Source of the DNA: an uncultured Bacteroidota bacterium
Lineage (GTDB): Bacteria > Bacteroidota > Bacteroidia > Bacteroidales > P3
Assembly: GCA_902784465.1 (NCBI GenBank)
Contig: CACZUZ010000001.1
Location: 1 to 64,000, forward strand
DNA: 64,000 bases
Direction: 5' to 3'
A model generated the notes under the pieces. That model saw only the letters and a program-made list of their open reading frames with translations, ran no database searches and was not told the DNA's origin. Each line of letters begins with the position of its first letter. Positions within the stretch are counted from its first letter, which is position 1. Positions 7,759 to 15,079 of the stretch are shown here, piece after piece. Made by a program: the position numbers and the translations under genes.

Positions 7759-7785
7759 AAGACAATAACGATAACGAAAACCAAA
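7757..7785. repeat. Left end repeat of the S23 cassette
   Basis: AATAACGATAACGAAAAC is the same alternating GATAAC/GAAAAC sequence as at 5888-5914 and lies immediately after the stop of the four-helix-bundle gene. The right-hand copy is inverted. Confidence 0.55.
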
Positions 7786-7786
7786 A

Positions 7787-8149
7787 CTAGCTTCGCAATA
7801 TGCGGATAAGGCCAGCTAGTTGTTTTTCAATTACTGTAATTCCGCTATATAATTCTATGTATTTTTCGTCGTCAATATATCCTACTTTGTTAGCAATCAA
7901 GAGTTGTGTTTCTACTTCGTATGAGCTGCCCAGTGCTGTGTCAAGGTAGTGAGCAAACTCAACATCAGATGGTTTCGCAGACCCTTCTGCTATGTTGCTG
8001 CTTATACTGACTGCGGCACGCTGAAGTTGGTCGCAAAGGCCTTTCTTCTCAAACCAAGGCATCTTGTCAGTCTGCTGATATATCTTGGTGCTATACTCCA
8101 CCGCATCCTGCCAAACTTTATAGTTTCGAAAGTTTCTTGCTTTCTCCAT
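7787..8149 (-). CDS. Four-helix-bundle protein, 23S rRNA intervening-sequence (S23) family
   Basis: The protein has 120 residues. The family signature is complete: FRNYKVWQDAVEYSTKIYQQ, then CDQLQRAAVSISSNIAEGSA with the diagnostic SNIAEG, then FAHYLDTALGSSYEVETQL and LLIANKVGYID. These proteins form a small helical bundle first seen encoded in 23S rRNA intervening sequences and related to the Avd protein of diversity-generating retroelements; their own function is unclear. The gene here is free-standing, not in an rRNA, and is tightly framed by an inverted pair of GATAAC/GAAAAC repeats, suggesting a mobilisable cassette. Confidence 0.9.
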   Translation of the reverse strand: MEKARNFRNYKVWQDAVEYSTKIYQQTDKMPWFEKKGLCDQLQRAAVSISSNIAEGSAKPSDVEFAHYLDTALGSSYEVETQLLIANKVGYIDDEKYIELYSGITVIEKQLAGLIRILRS

Positions 8150-8152
8150 TTT

Positions 8153-8183
8153 CCGTTATCGTTTTCGTTATCGTTTTCGTTAA
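8153..8183. repeat. Right end repeat of the S23 cassette
   Basis: CCGTTATCGTTTTCGTTATC and the next 11 bases are the exact reverse complement of the solo repeat at 5888-5914 over 27 bases. They stop three bases before the ATG of the S23 gene. Confidence 0.7.
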
Positions 8184-8381
8184 TATGCGACAGCATCGCG
8201 CGGATTCTCACGTATCTTTTTTATATTTGAGATATGAGTGATACGTGGATATGTCGCGGTGATGAGTACGTTGTAATTCTGCAACGGGTTGTTGCAATTT
8301 TTCGCCAGACATTTCTTGCGCAGTCTGTGAGAGAATTCCATTTCGTATTTTTCTACCGGCTTAGGAGAGTTTTTGCATTTA

Positions 8382-8474
8382 GAGCGAGTTGCACTTATCG
8401 ACCGCCTCATCCGTCTGCACCGCCACCATCCCGACGCCAAAATCCTCGGCCACTCCGAACTGGCCGTAATTAGA
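8382..8474 (+). pseudogene. Fragment of an N-acetylmuramoyl-L-alanine amidase gene
   Basis: A plus-strand frame reads ERVALIDRLIRLHRHHPDAK and continues ILGHSEL. This matches the region of Amidase_2-type enzymes where a helix is followed by YPxAxIxGHxDL. The usual following KxCPxFD segment is lost and the frame runs into the end of the kinase gene. Such amidases are frequent in Bacteroidales mobile and phage-like elements, so this is probably a scrap of one. Confidence 0.5.
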
Positions 8475-9240
8475 CGAATTTCACAATGCAGTCAATGCAA
8501 ATGGGTTTCCCCGTGACTTCGTCTATGAACACATTGGCAGGGTGCATATCCTCCAATGCAATACGGTCTGACGTGTAGTTCACGCCCTGTCCATTCCAGT
8601 TATCCCGAAAGCCCTTTGCTGCTACCATCTCATCAATCTCGGACTTACTAGCCAATCGCCGGCAGCTCACATAGGGCTGTGTCAGAATGATACGCATTAA
8701 GTGATCGCTGTCGCGAGTGAACCCTGTCACAAGCATAGCCGTTTCCGGGAAAAGATAGTTATGAAGGATGATTGCCTCCAAGGCTTTCTGCCAGGTGGAA
8801 TATATAGAAGTACGCTCTTTTACCACTGATGGATCTCCACTTCGATAATACACCTTGGCTTCAGCACCCTGTGCTATCATAGGTCCGAGGGAACGAAGTA
8901 GGATTGCATCTGAATCTTCAACCCATAAACGTGCAGCCTTAGCCCATTGTTCAATGGCTTTTTCCTGCGCCTCGTCTATCTTCCAATTGCTTGGGCGGAT
9001 TCCTTGGCTTGTTGCAGCATCTGCACCTGCCTCAAGGCTTGCTCTAGCGTAGCCTGCGATGATGGTCGCCCCAATGAGAGGCGCGCCTGCCTTGCAGACT
9101 CCTGAATGTTCTTCGAGAGTGTAGCGAGAAAAGTTTGTTCGTCCATTGATTATATCGTTTGAAAAGTCATCTATAATATCCAGAGTCCGAGCAGAAAAAC
9201 CCTCAGCATCAATCTGTTTATATATCTCGTTCAGACTCAT
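8470..9240 (-). CDS. Polyvalent-protein-type Ser/Thr/Tyr kinase-like protein
   Basis: The protein has 256 residues with no membrane segment. The C-terminal two thirds show a compact kinase-like core: EAKVYYRSGDPSVVKE carries the probable nucleotide-binding lysine, and LEDMHPANVFID followed by GKPICID mimics the catalytic loop and metal-binding Asp of kinases found in phage and mobile-element polyvalent proteins. The N-terminal 90 residues are unassigned. The ATG at 9240 is chosen because a -7 box lies at 9259-9266; a longer frame would start inside it. It is probably a mobile-element cargo gene. Substrate unknown. Confidence 0.6.
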   Translation of the reverse strand: MSLNEIYKQIDAEGFSARTLDIIDDFSNDIINGRTNFSRYTLEEHSGVCKAGAPLIGATIIAGYARASLEAGADAATSQGIRPSNWKIDEAQEKAIEQWAKAARLWVEDSDAILLRSLGPMIAQGAEAKVYYRSGDPSVVKERTSIYSTWQKALEAIILHNYLFPETAMLVTGFTRDSDHLMRIILTQPYVSCRRLASKSEIDEMVAAKGFRDNWNGQGVNYTSDRIALEDMHPANVFIDEVTGKPICIDCIVKFV

Positions 9241-9258
9241 TTCAAGTTTTTTACTTTG

Positions 9259-9266
9259 CAAAGATA
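9259..9266 (-). promoter_or_regulatory. -7 box for the polyvalent-type kinase gene
   Basis: The minus strand reads TATCTTTG followed by C, an exact TAnnTTTG, 18 bases before the ATG at 9240. Confidence 0.6.
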
Positions 9267-9397
9267 CAACTTTTATTCCAACCACGGAGTGTGTTTGTAC
9301 TTTTTAACATTAGCATCGGCCTGAAACCTGGAACAATTATGGTTAGCTCATCAAGCACGCAGGCCGTGAATGGAGGTCTTGCAGCAGATGACATGGT

Positions 9398-9457
9398 ACT
9401 TGCATACACTAAATGCTCTACAGGGTTGTGCCTACCTGCTTCAACGATCATTTTCGG
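9398..9457 (-). pseudogene. Second fragment of a UDP-glucuronate-epimerase-like gene
   Basis: A minus-strand frame encodes IVEAGRHNPVEHLVYAS, close to the conserved segment before the SSxxYG loop of NAD-dependent epimerases (family pattern LEACRxxxVEHLVYASSSS). The match breaks right after YAS. The fragment belongs earlier in the protein than the scrap at 1779-1838. Both are on the minus strand and in the order expected if one gene had been split by the DNA between them. Confidence 0.5.
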
Positions 9458-9574
9458 CATCAAGGAGATTGGAGACTACTTTATCAAGGTGTCGGACGAG
9501 ATGAACCAGCTGAGATTGGAACTGTCGGAGCTTGATTAGGGTAGCATGGGGGCTCCACAAGGGCTCCACGTATC

Positions 9575-9835
9575 TCGCGGATTTTCACGTATCTTTTTTT
9601 TAGGTTTATGTCACACAAATTTCACAGATCTCACAGATTCTTGCTGCTTTCGCTGCTTATAATGTCACACAGAAAGCACGGAAATCACGGAAAGGCTTCG
9701 TCCTGCGACGTAGTTTTGTGGTCACACAGATTGCACGGATGGCACAGATAATGCGGATTTTCGGATAAGAGGGATTTTCGGATTTTCAGATTTTTCTTCA
9801 CACAGATTACACGGATTGCACAGATTATGGTTGTT
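9575..9835. repeat. Interspersed repeat, copy C
   Basis: The 86-bp core at 9664-9749 matches 1491-1576 and 3418-3503; here the hairpin arm is mutated (GACGTAG instead of GACGAAG). It is preceded by GCTGCTTTCGCTGCTTATAA, also seen before copy B, and followed by several CACACAGATT(A/G)CACGGAT units. Confidence 0.65.
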
Positions 9836-10076
9836 TGAGGTTCTGGGGGTTCGACACGTTCCATGACTTTGCGTTCCCTCGGGGAGGGGGGCTGGGCGGG
9901 GTGCCGGGTTTACGCGGCGTGCCGTCGGGGGGGGGCGCGGTTAATCCCCCGCGGATTAACCGACGGGCGGCGGCGGGGGCGTTGTGCGCGGAGCGGCGTG
10001 GTGTATGCGGAGGGGAGAGGTGGCACAGGAATGCTGGCTCATGGGACTATTGCCACAGGTGGGTTTCGGAACGGCA
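9836..10076. other. G-rich intergenic stretch without a supported gene
   Basis: GC content jumps here and there are runs of six to seven G. Open frames exist on both strands but none has family features. Together with the adjacent repeats it looks like non-coding debris between the accessory island and the tRNA. Confidence 0.5.
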
Positions 10077-10077
10077 T

Positions 10078-10107
10078 AAAAAAAGGCCGTCCGGATTGGA
10101 CGGCCTT
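10078..10107 (-). terminator. Rho-independent terminator of the tRNA-Val gene
   Basis: On the minus strand AGGCCGTCC-AATCC-GGACGGCCT forms a 9-bp GC-rich stem followed by seven T. It begins directly at the encoded CCA end of the tRNA. Confidence 0.85.
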
Positions 10108-10184
10108 GGTGATCTGCACAAGATTTGAACTTGTGACCTCTTGCCTGTCAAGCAAGCGCTCTAAACCAACTGAGCTAGCAGATC
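10107..10184 (-). tRNA. tRNA-Val, anticodon GAC
   Basis: The minus strand folds as a complete cloverleaf. The acceptor stem GATCTGC pairs with GCAGATC, the D-arm GCTC...GAGC encloses AGTTGGTTTA, and the anticodon stem CTTGC/GCAAG encloses TTGACAG (anticodon GAC). The T-arm is ACAAG-TTCAAAT-CTTGT, followed by discriminator A and encoded CCA. The conserved GTTCAAAT fixes the minus strand; reading the plus strand as tRNA-Asp (GTC) would invert the T-loop. It has a promoter upstream and a terminator downstream. Confidence 0.93.
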
Positions 10185-10206
10185 ATTTTTCTCTCGAAAT
10201 CGGTTG

Positions 10207-10236
10207 CAAAAGTATGAAGTTTTTTGGAACTGACAA
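10207..10236 (-). promoter_or_regulatory. Complete Bacteroidota promoter for the tRNA-Val gene
   Basis: The -7 box TACTTTTG (10207-10214, minus strand) is followed by C. A TTG lies exactly 19 bases upstream (10234-10236), the normal -33 spacing. It is 22 bases before the mature tRNA 5' end. The remaining DNA to 10403 is AT-rich with no gene. Confidence 0.75.
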
Positions 10237-10403
10237 AAAAGTTTTTTGTTTATTGCGGATTATTCTGTTTTATTATATGTTAAATAATTGAGTATTAATT
10301 AATAATTAATTATTAAAATTTTATTTTTTTCTCTGTCGCTGATACGAAAATGCCATAAAAATACCTGCTCGGTTTCGTTTTTTTTCCAAAAATTGAGACA
10401 TTT

Positions 10404-11531
10404 TTACATGCATTTTCTGACCAAAACGTCGGCTACGGCTTCTATGTCAGCCTTGGTTAAATAGGGGTGCATCGGCAATGATAATACGGTTTCGCATAAC
10501 TTGTTGGAAATGTATGTGTCATACGGCATGGCGTTGCTGATTCCTTTGAATGCTGTTTGACTGTGCATAGGGTGGGGGTAGTATATCATTGATGGTATTC
10601 TGGCCTCATTCAGAGCTTGTTGCACCTCGCCTCGCTGCTCGCTGCCGGCAAGTTGGATGGTGTATTGCGCCCAACTCGAACCGAAACCATTTGGTATCGT
10701 GGGCGTCGTCACACTGTTTTTCAGTAGGTCTGTGTAAAGTCTGGCGGCTTCGTTCACTCGCTCCAGTTCTTCATCAAAAACATTGAGTTTCACTTGCAGT
10801 ACAGCGGCTTGTAAGGTGTCGAGTCGCGAGTTGAGGCCTATGCGGACGTTGTCGTATTTGTTGCTGCCTTTGCCGTGTACGCGGTAGGATGCCACAAGGG
10901 CTGCCCATTCGTCGTTGTTGGTGAACAGGGCGCCGCCGTCGCCATAGCATCCCAGCGGCTTGGCGGGGAAAAACGAGGTGGTCGCTATGTCGCCAAACGA
11001 ACAGGCTTTCTTGCCGTCAATGCTTCCGCCGAACCCCTGGGCTCCGTCTTCGAGGATTAGCATCCCATGTCGGTCTGCAATCTCGCGGATGGCGGCAAAG
11101 TTGGCCGGCAGGCCGAAAAGGTCGACGGCGATGACTACACGTGGACGAAGCAACCCCTCCGATTCGACCTTTTCGATGGCGTTCTCCAGACTTTCAGGGT
11201 CGATGTTGTAGGTTGCGGCATCGACATCGACAAATACCGGCGTGGCCGACTCTATCGCAACAACCTCGGCTGATGCAAAAAAGGTGAAGTCGGGCACAAA
11301 GACTGCGTCGCCTTGCCCTACGCCCCATGCTTTAAGTGCCAGGGTGAGGGCGTCGGTGCCGTTGGCGCAGGTGAGGCAATGTTTCACCCCCACGTATGCG
11401 GCAAGCTGCTCCTCCAGCGCCTTCACCTGTGGCCCCATAATATATTGGGCACTGGATGCGACATCCAATATGGCACGTTCCATTTTGGGTCGCAAGGCTT
11501 CGTATTGTTTGGATAAATCTTTAAAAATCAT
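10404..11531 (-). CDS. DegT/DnrJ/EryC1/StrS family PLP aminotransferase
   Basis: The protein has 375 residues. The PLP-binding lysine is K191 in SFFPAKPLGCYGDGGA, the ring-stacking/acidic part is ILEDGAQGFGG around D162, and substrate-site features include CANGTDALTLAL and RIGLNSRLDTLQAAVLQ. The order and length are typical of sugar aminotransferases that make amino sugars for surface polysaccharides; the closest resemblance I see is to WbpE-type enzymes acting on UDP-3-keto-hexuronic acids, but the exact substrate cannot be read from sequence. The ATG at 11531 is preferred over a TTG one codon upstream. It stands alone behind its own promoter. Confidence 0.88.
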   Translation of the reverse strand: MIFKDLSKQYEALRPKMERAILDVASSAQYIMGPQVKALEEQLAAYVGVKHCLTCANGTDALTLALKAWGVGQGDAVFVPDFTFFASAEVVAIESATPVFVDVDAATYNIDPESLENAIEKVESEGLLRPRVVIAVDLFGLPANFAAIREIADRHGMLILEDGAQGFGGSIDGKKACSFGDIATTSFFPAKPLGCYGDGGALFTNNDEWAALVASYRVHGKGSNKYDNVRIGLNSRLDTLQAAVLQVKLNVFDEELERVNEAARLYTDLLKNSVTTPTIPNGFGSSWAQYTIQLAGSEQRGEVQQALNEARIPSMIYYPHPMHSQTAFKGISNAMPYDTYISNKLCETVLSLPMHPYLTKADIEAVADVLVRKCM

Positions 11532-11542
11532 CAAAAAAGAAT

Positions 11543-11577
11543 GCAGTCTGATATTCTTGAATCAGACTGCAAAGTTA
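11543..11577 (-). promoter_or_regulatory. -7 box and initial hairpin of the aminotransferase transcript
   Basis: The minus strand reads TAACTTTG (11570-11577) followed by C. Starting at the last base of the box, GCAGTCTGAT and ATCAGACTGC (11543-11552 and 11561-11570) form a perfect 10-bp inverted repeat with an 8-base loop. The hairpin lies at or over the transcription start, so it is either an operator or a 5'-end stabilising stem. Confidence 0.6.
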
Positions 11578-11613
11578 CGCATAGTAATCCAACTGACAAA
11601 ATAAAACTTGTGT

Positions 11614-12769
11614 TCAGAAATTTATGCTCACTCCGAATGTGTGGAGCTTGTCGGCACCTATGCCGCTGCGGAAAGTGGGGAGGAGGTCGTAGGTGAGCGA
11701 GAGGGTGGCTCTCGTCAGCGGGCCTCCGCCAATGCCAACATGAGCGCGGAGCTGCCAGGGGTTGAAGACATCCACTTTCTCGCGGCTGCGGTGCCAGCGG
11801 TTGTCGTCGCCCATTGTGCGTGTCACGAGGCGGCCGGAGATGTTGTACATTACAGCCATTCCGAAGTCCAGACGATAGGGTGGCATTCCGGTTTTCTCGT
11901 TTTTCTTGCCGATTGAATAGGTGAAGCTGTAATCCAGGCCAAGGTTCTCCGAAAAAAGGTGCTGCTGGGGGTTGAGGGCACCATGGCTGTCATCCAACAC
12001 GAGGGCGTTGCCATCTTTCTTGACGGTGTTGAGGAGCCGGCTACATTCGGTGTCGAAACGCAGATAGGGCGTGAAACTCAGTCGTTTGGTGATGTCTGCA
12101 TTAATCATGTACAATTGTAGGTTGAAGCGGTAGTTCTCTCCGCGGTTGTATGGAGAGCCTTGCCTGTTGTTCATATAGAGGGGGATGGGGGCTGTGATGC
12201 CGCCGTTCAGGAACAGTCCTTTAATTGAGCTGGACAGGTAACCACGGGTCTTGACAGTGAGATGCTTGGCGGTGTCGCTCACGTAGAGGGGGCCGTTGAC
12301 TCTTCTGGCGCGATTGAGCTTGGTGTCGAGGCTTACCATTGCCGGGCATTCGAGGCTTGCCCCTTCTGATTGGCGGATTTTTAGATTGTCTTTCGCCACG
12401 ATGCTGTCCATCTTCAGGCTTCCGTTGTAATCGATGTATATGTCGAGCGATTTGGGGCTGCGCCATACCGAACCGCTGACTTTGGCATTTTCTCCAATAT
12501 TAATATCGTTCAGTCTTTCGGAGAAGGTGAGTGCTGCGGTGGTGACGGTGGCGTCTTAAGAAGGCGTGGCAGATGGTGACGATGGCAATTTGGGGTTTGT
12601 CGCCCTGCATGATGTGTACTTGCCAGCCGGAGGTAATGTTGAGGCTTTTGATGTTGGCAGGTATGGATTGCGTGATGCGGTATTCTTCTTGGGCGTGTAG
12701 TTCGCTGGCAAAGCTGAAGAATATGATTATTGCAAATATTGCTGCTGCGAGGAGTGTTGATTTTTTCAT
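11614..12769 (-). pseudogene. GIN (DUF2807)-type outer-membrane protein gene, frameshifted
   Basis: The N-terminal frame (12500-12769) encodes a signal peptide (MKKSTLLAAAIFAIIIFFSF) and the GIN-like start YRITQSIPANIKSLNITSG with VHIMQGDKPQIAIVT. It then shifts frame near 12557, where TTCTTAAGACGCC would read correctly as TTCTTAGACGCC with one A fewer. The second frame continues the repetitive beta pattern (LNDINIGENAKVSGSV, SLDIYIDYNGSLKMD) and ends in a C-terminal half rich in amphipathic strands typical of an outer-membrane barrel (LSLTYDLLPTFRSGIGADKL). Restored, the product is about 384 residues. It is third in the sigma-factor operon. Either a true recent mutation or a sequencing/assembly error. 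Confidence 0.7.
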
Positions 12770-12863
12770 GGCTTTGGGTTGTCTGTTAATGATTGAAGTT
12801 TAATTACTTCGAAACGCGTTTCTGATTATAAAGACGTTGAATGTCTGGTATTCTTACAGTTTT

Positions 12864-13538
12864 TTAGAAATTTATTTTCCCTAGTTCGTAAGTGATGCTG
12901 GTTGAACTGTTTGTCAAGGCCAGTAGGGGACGGCTGTCGGCTGTTGCCGGTTGCGAGATGATTGATGTCTTTTTGGTGCCGACAAGGCGATTTGATGTTC
13001 GCTCGTACACTGTTTTTTGGGGTTTCGTGGCTACGCTATTGTCGGCAAGCTGGGCCTGTTCTATGGAATTATCTAAAATGATGCTGTCGTTATCTGCGCG
13101 ATTTACCCCATCAACCGAGTTCTCCTTTTCTGCAAGCATGGGTGTATCCCTTTCTGCTGTGCTTGAGGCAATTGCTTTTGTGACGGTTTTTTGTTTGTGG
13201 AAAGAGTCCGTAGGTGTCGTTGGCGATGGTTTGTCGACGGTGATGGAAGGCTCAGGTTGGGTGTTTTGCGGAACGGTGTCTATCTTGGCTACGATTGTGC
13301 CAGGATTTACGGGCGGCTCTGGCTGCAAGGCACGGAGACCGATGCTGACCATGAGGAGGATGCCGGCGGCGATGCCCATCGATAGCCACAATGTGCGGCG
13401 GTTTCTGCTCTTCTTGGAGGCGGCTTCTGCTGCTGCCCATTGGTCGACGAGGTCGCTGAGCTTCTGTTGGCGGCGGAGGTCTTTCTGCTTGCGTTTGGCA
13501 GCGTCAAATAATTGCTGGAGATTATCGGGCGTATTCAT
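12864..13538 (-). CDS. Single-pass membrane protein, putative anti-sigma partner
   Basis: The protein has 224 residues. The first 45 are charged and helical (KRKQKDLRRQQKLSDLVDQW). One membrane segment spans about residues 50-68 (LWLSMGIAAGILLMVSIGL), followed by a Ser/Thr/Pro-rich low-complexity periplasmic tail. There is no standard zinc-binding anti-sigma motif. Its ATG lies 17 bases inside the end of the ECF sigma gene, so the two are co-translated. That position and topology suggest a regulator that tethers the sigma factor, but this is inference. Confidence 0.7.
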   Translation of the reverse strand: MNTPDNLQQLFDAAKRKQKDLRRQQKLSDLVDQWAAAEAASKKSRNRRTLWLSMGIAAGILLMVSIGLRALQPEPPVNPGTIVAKIDTVPQNTQPEPSITVDKPSPTTPTDSFHKQKTVTKAIASSTAERDTPMLAEKENSVDGVNRADNDSIILDNSIEQAQLADNSVATKPQKTVYERTSNRLVGTKKTSIISQPATADSRPLLALTNSSTSITYELGKINF

Positions 13539-14040
13539 TTTTCAGTTTTGTTTTAAGGGTTTGTATGGCTCTTGAGATGGTGGTGTAAATGTTCGATGAG
13601 GTCATCTTCATGTTTTTTTCTATTTCTGCTATCTCTTTCTCTTCGAGGTAGCGCAGCCGTATCAGCTGTCGCTGTTTCTCAGGCAGGTCGTCGAGCATGC
13701 TGTGAAGCATGGCGCTGCGTCGTTCGGTAAGTTCCACCTCTTCTGATATCTCTTCTGTCAGGTCGTGAAGGTTCAGTGTCGCATCTACGTCGGATGAGGC
13801 GAACTCTTTCGAATGTCCCTTTGAGCGGATGATGTCGATGCATCTCGCTCGGGTGGCCTGCATCACATACGCTTTGATGTTCACCACTTTGTCTAGCTTG
13901 TCGCGACTTTCCCACAGGTGCATGAAAACCTCCTGTACAGCATCCTCCGCATCCGTTGCATCGCCAAGCATACGTTCGGCTAATATCTGCAGATGGCTCT
14001 GAAGAGGGATGATGTTTTTTTTGAATGCGTCAGTGGTCAT
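13522..14040 (-). CDS. ECF-type RNA polymerase sigma factor
   Basis: The protein has 172 residues. Region 2 is seen in LAERMLGDATDAEDAVQEVF (the DAEDxVQ motif) and MHLWESRDKL...NIKAYVMQATRARCIDIIRS. Region 4 is seen in SMLDDLPEKQRQLIRLRYLE, then EKEIAEIEKNMKMTSSNIYTTISRAIQTLK, a helix-turn-helix for the -35 element. It heads an operon with a membrane partner and a GIN-type outer-membrane protein, an arrangement typical of envelope-responsive sigma systems in Bacteroidota. It lies divergently from the Wza-like gene, which could be a target. Confidence 0.92.
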   Translation of the reverse strand: MTTDAFKKNIIPLQSHLQILAERMLGDATDAEDAVQEVFMHLWESRDKLDKVVNIKAYVMQATRARCIDIIRSKGHSKEFASSDVDATLNLHDLTEEISEEVELTERRSAMLHSMLDDLPEKQRQLIRLRYLEEKEIAEIEKNMKMTSSNIYTTISRAIQTLKTKLKNEYAR

Positions 14041-14064
14041 TTGTCATTTTTTTCTACCCATAAG

Positions 14065-14080
14065 ACGAGAAACTTCTCGT
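14065..14080. promoter_or_regulatory. Perfect inverted repeat in the sigma/export intergenic region
   Basis: ACGAGAA-AC-TTCTCGT is a 16-base perfect dyad 25 bases upstream of the sigma factor ATG. Its size and place suit an operator or a 5'-UTR hairpin. No regulator is identified. Confidence 0.45.
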
Positions 14081-14138
14081 TTTCTTACATTCTTTTCAAA
14101 AAAAATTTTTTTCTTCTTAAATAATAGATTATTCTTCG

Positions 14139-14146
14139 TATTTTTG
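14139..14146 (+). promoter_or_regulatory. -7 box for the polysaccharide export gene
   Basis: TATTTTTG followed by C matches TAnnTTTG and lies 47 bases before the ATG at 14194. Confidence 0.6.
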
Positions 14147-14193
14147 CAGAAATATAGAATACCGAATATCTTATCCAAAATAGTGTTTGTCAG

Positions 14194-15078
14194 ATGTTTA
14201 TTCGAATAATTAAGCTTTTTTCTGTCTCCTTGGCTATCATTATGGCTATGGTTTCATGCCACACTCGCGAGGTTGCCTACCTCAGCGATGCCACTCGCGA
14301 CAGCATGCAGAATATTCTCTCCACCTACACCGCCACCATTCTTCCAGGCGACCAGCTCTACATCTACGTGTCCAGCGAAACACCTGAGAGTGTCATCCCC
14401 TTCAACCAGGAAACCCATAGGTTTGCTATCGACGTCAACAGTCAGAAGGTTCCCGGCAATAGCCAAGGCGGTGTCATCTCGCAGCAAAAAGCAGCTCTTA
14501 TTGAGAAATCGCAACATGTGTCCGCTGATGTTTCCGGTTATTTTGTCTCCGAGCAAGGCACAATCCAGTTTCCCGTCCTTGGCGACATCGATGTCGTCGG
14601 CATCACCTACGACAGTCTCAGCCACTATCTTGAAGACCGCCTTCGCAACGAGGGTTATGTCATCGACCCCCAGGTCACCATCAGGCTTAAGAATTTCCGC
14701 GTCACCGTTGTCGGCGAGGTGAGGGTGCCTCGTCAGGTTTTCGCCGACGGAACGCGCCTCACCATCTTCGAGGCTTTGGCCATCTGTGGCGACATCACCG
14801 ACCAAGGCTTGCGCAACAACGTCACCGTTGTACGCACCGAGGGCGGCAATTATGAGATTGGCGAAATTGACCTTACAAAACGTGAGATGCTGGAATCGCC
14901 CTACTATTACCTGCACAATAACGATATAGTTTATGTCGAGCCTAACCGTCGCAAGAAAATCGACTCCGACCGCGATCCCAATACACCCAAGTATATAAGT
15001 ATTGCGGTGAGTACGTGGAGTATTATCAATTCCAATATCCGAAGGGTTCAGGTAAACAGGAGAAGGGGAGTGTATTGA
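14194..15078 (+). CDS. Wza-like polysaccharide export lipoprotein
   Basis: The protein has 294 residues. The signal peptide ends in a lipobox with C22 (MAMVSCHT). The polysaccharide export domain follows (ILPGDQLYIYVSSETPE, then GYFVSEQGTIQFPVLGDIDV and LSHYLEDRLRNEGYVIDPQV). Next comes a SLBB domain (VTVVGEVRVPRQVFADG, LTIFEALAICGDITDQG, NNDIVYVEPN). Family members form the outer-membrane export channel for capsule or exopolysaccharide. No partner tyrosine kinase or polymerase lies beside it; the downstream gene is convergent and only one base away. Confidence 0.88.
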   Translation: MFIRIIKLFSVSLAIIMAMVSCHTREVAYLSDATRDSMQNILSTYTATILPGDQLYIYVSSETPESVIPFNQETHRFAIDVNSQKVPGNSQGGVISQQKAALIEKSQHVSADVSGYFVSEQGTIQFPVLGDIDVVGITYDSLSHYLEDRLRNEGYVIDPQVTIRLKNFRVTVVGEVRVPRQVFADGTRLTIFEALAICGDITDQGLRNNVTVVRTEGGNYEIGEIDLTKREMLESPYYYLHNNDIVYVEPNRRKKIDSDRDPNTPKYISIAVSTWSIINSNIRRVQVNRRRGVY

Positions 15079-15079
15079 T

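Noticed and set aside
9291..9539. 82-codon plus-strand protein
   Set aside because: It overlaps the minus-strand epimerase scrap and has no start context or family features.
10107..10184. tRNA-Asp (GTC) on the plus strand
   Set aside because: The T-loop GTTCAAAT and D-loop AGTTGG only read correctly on the minus strand, giving anticodon GAC (Val).
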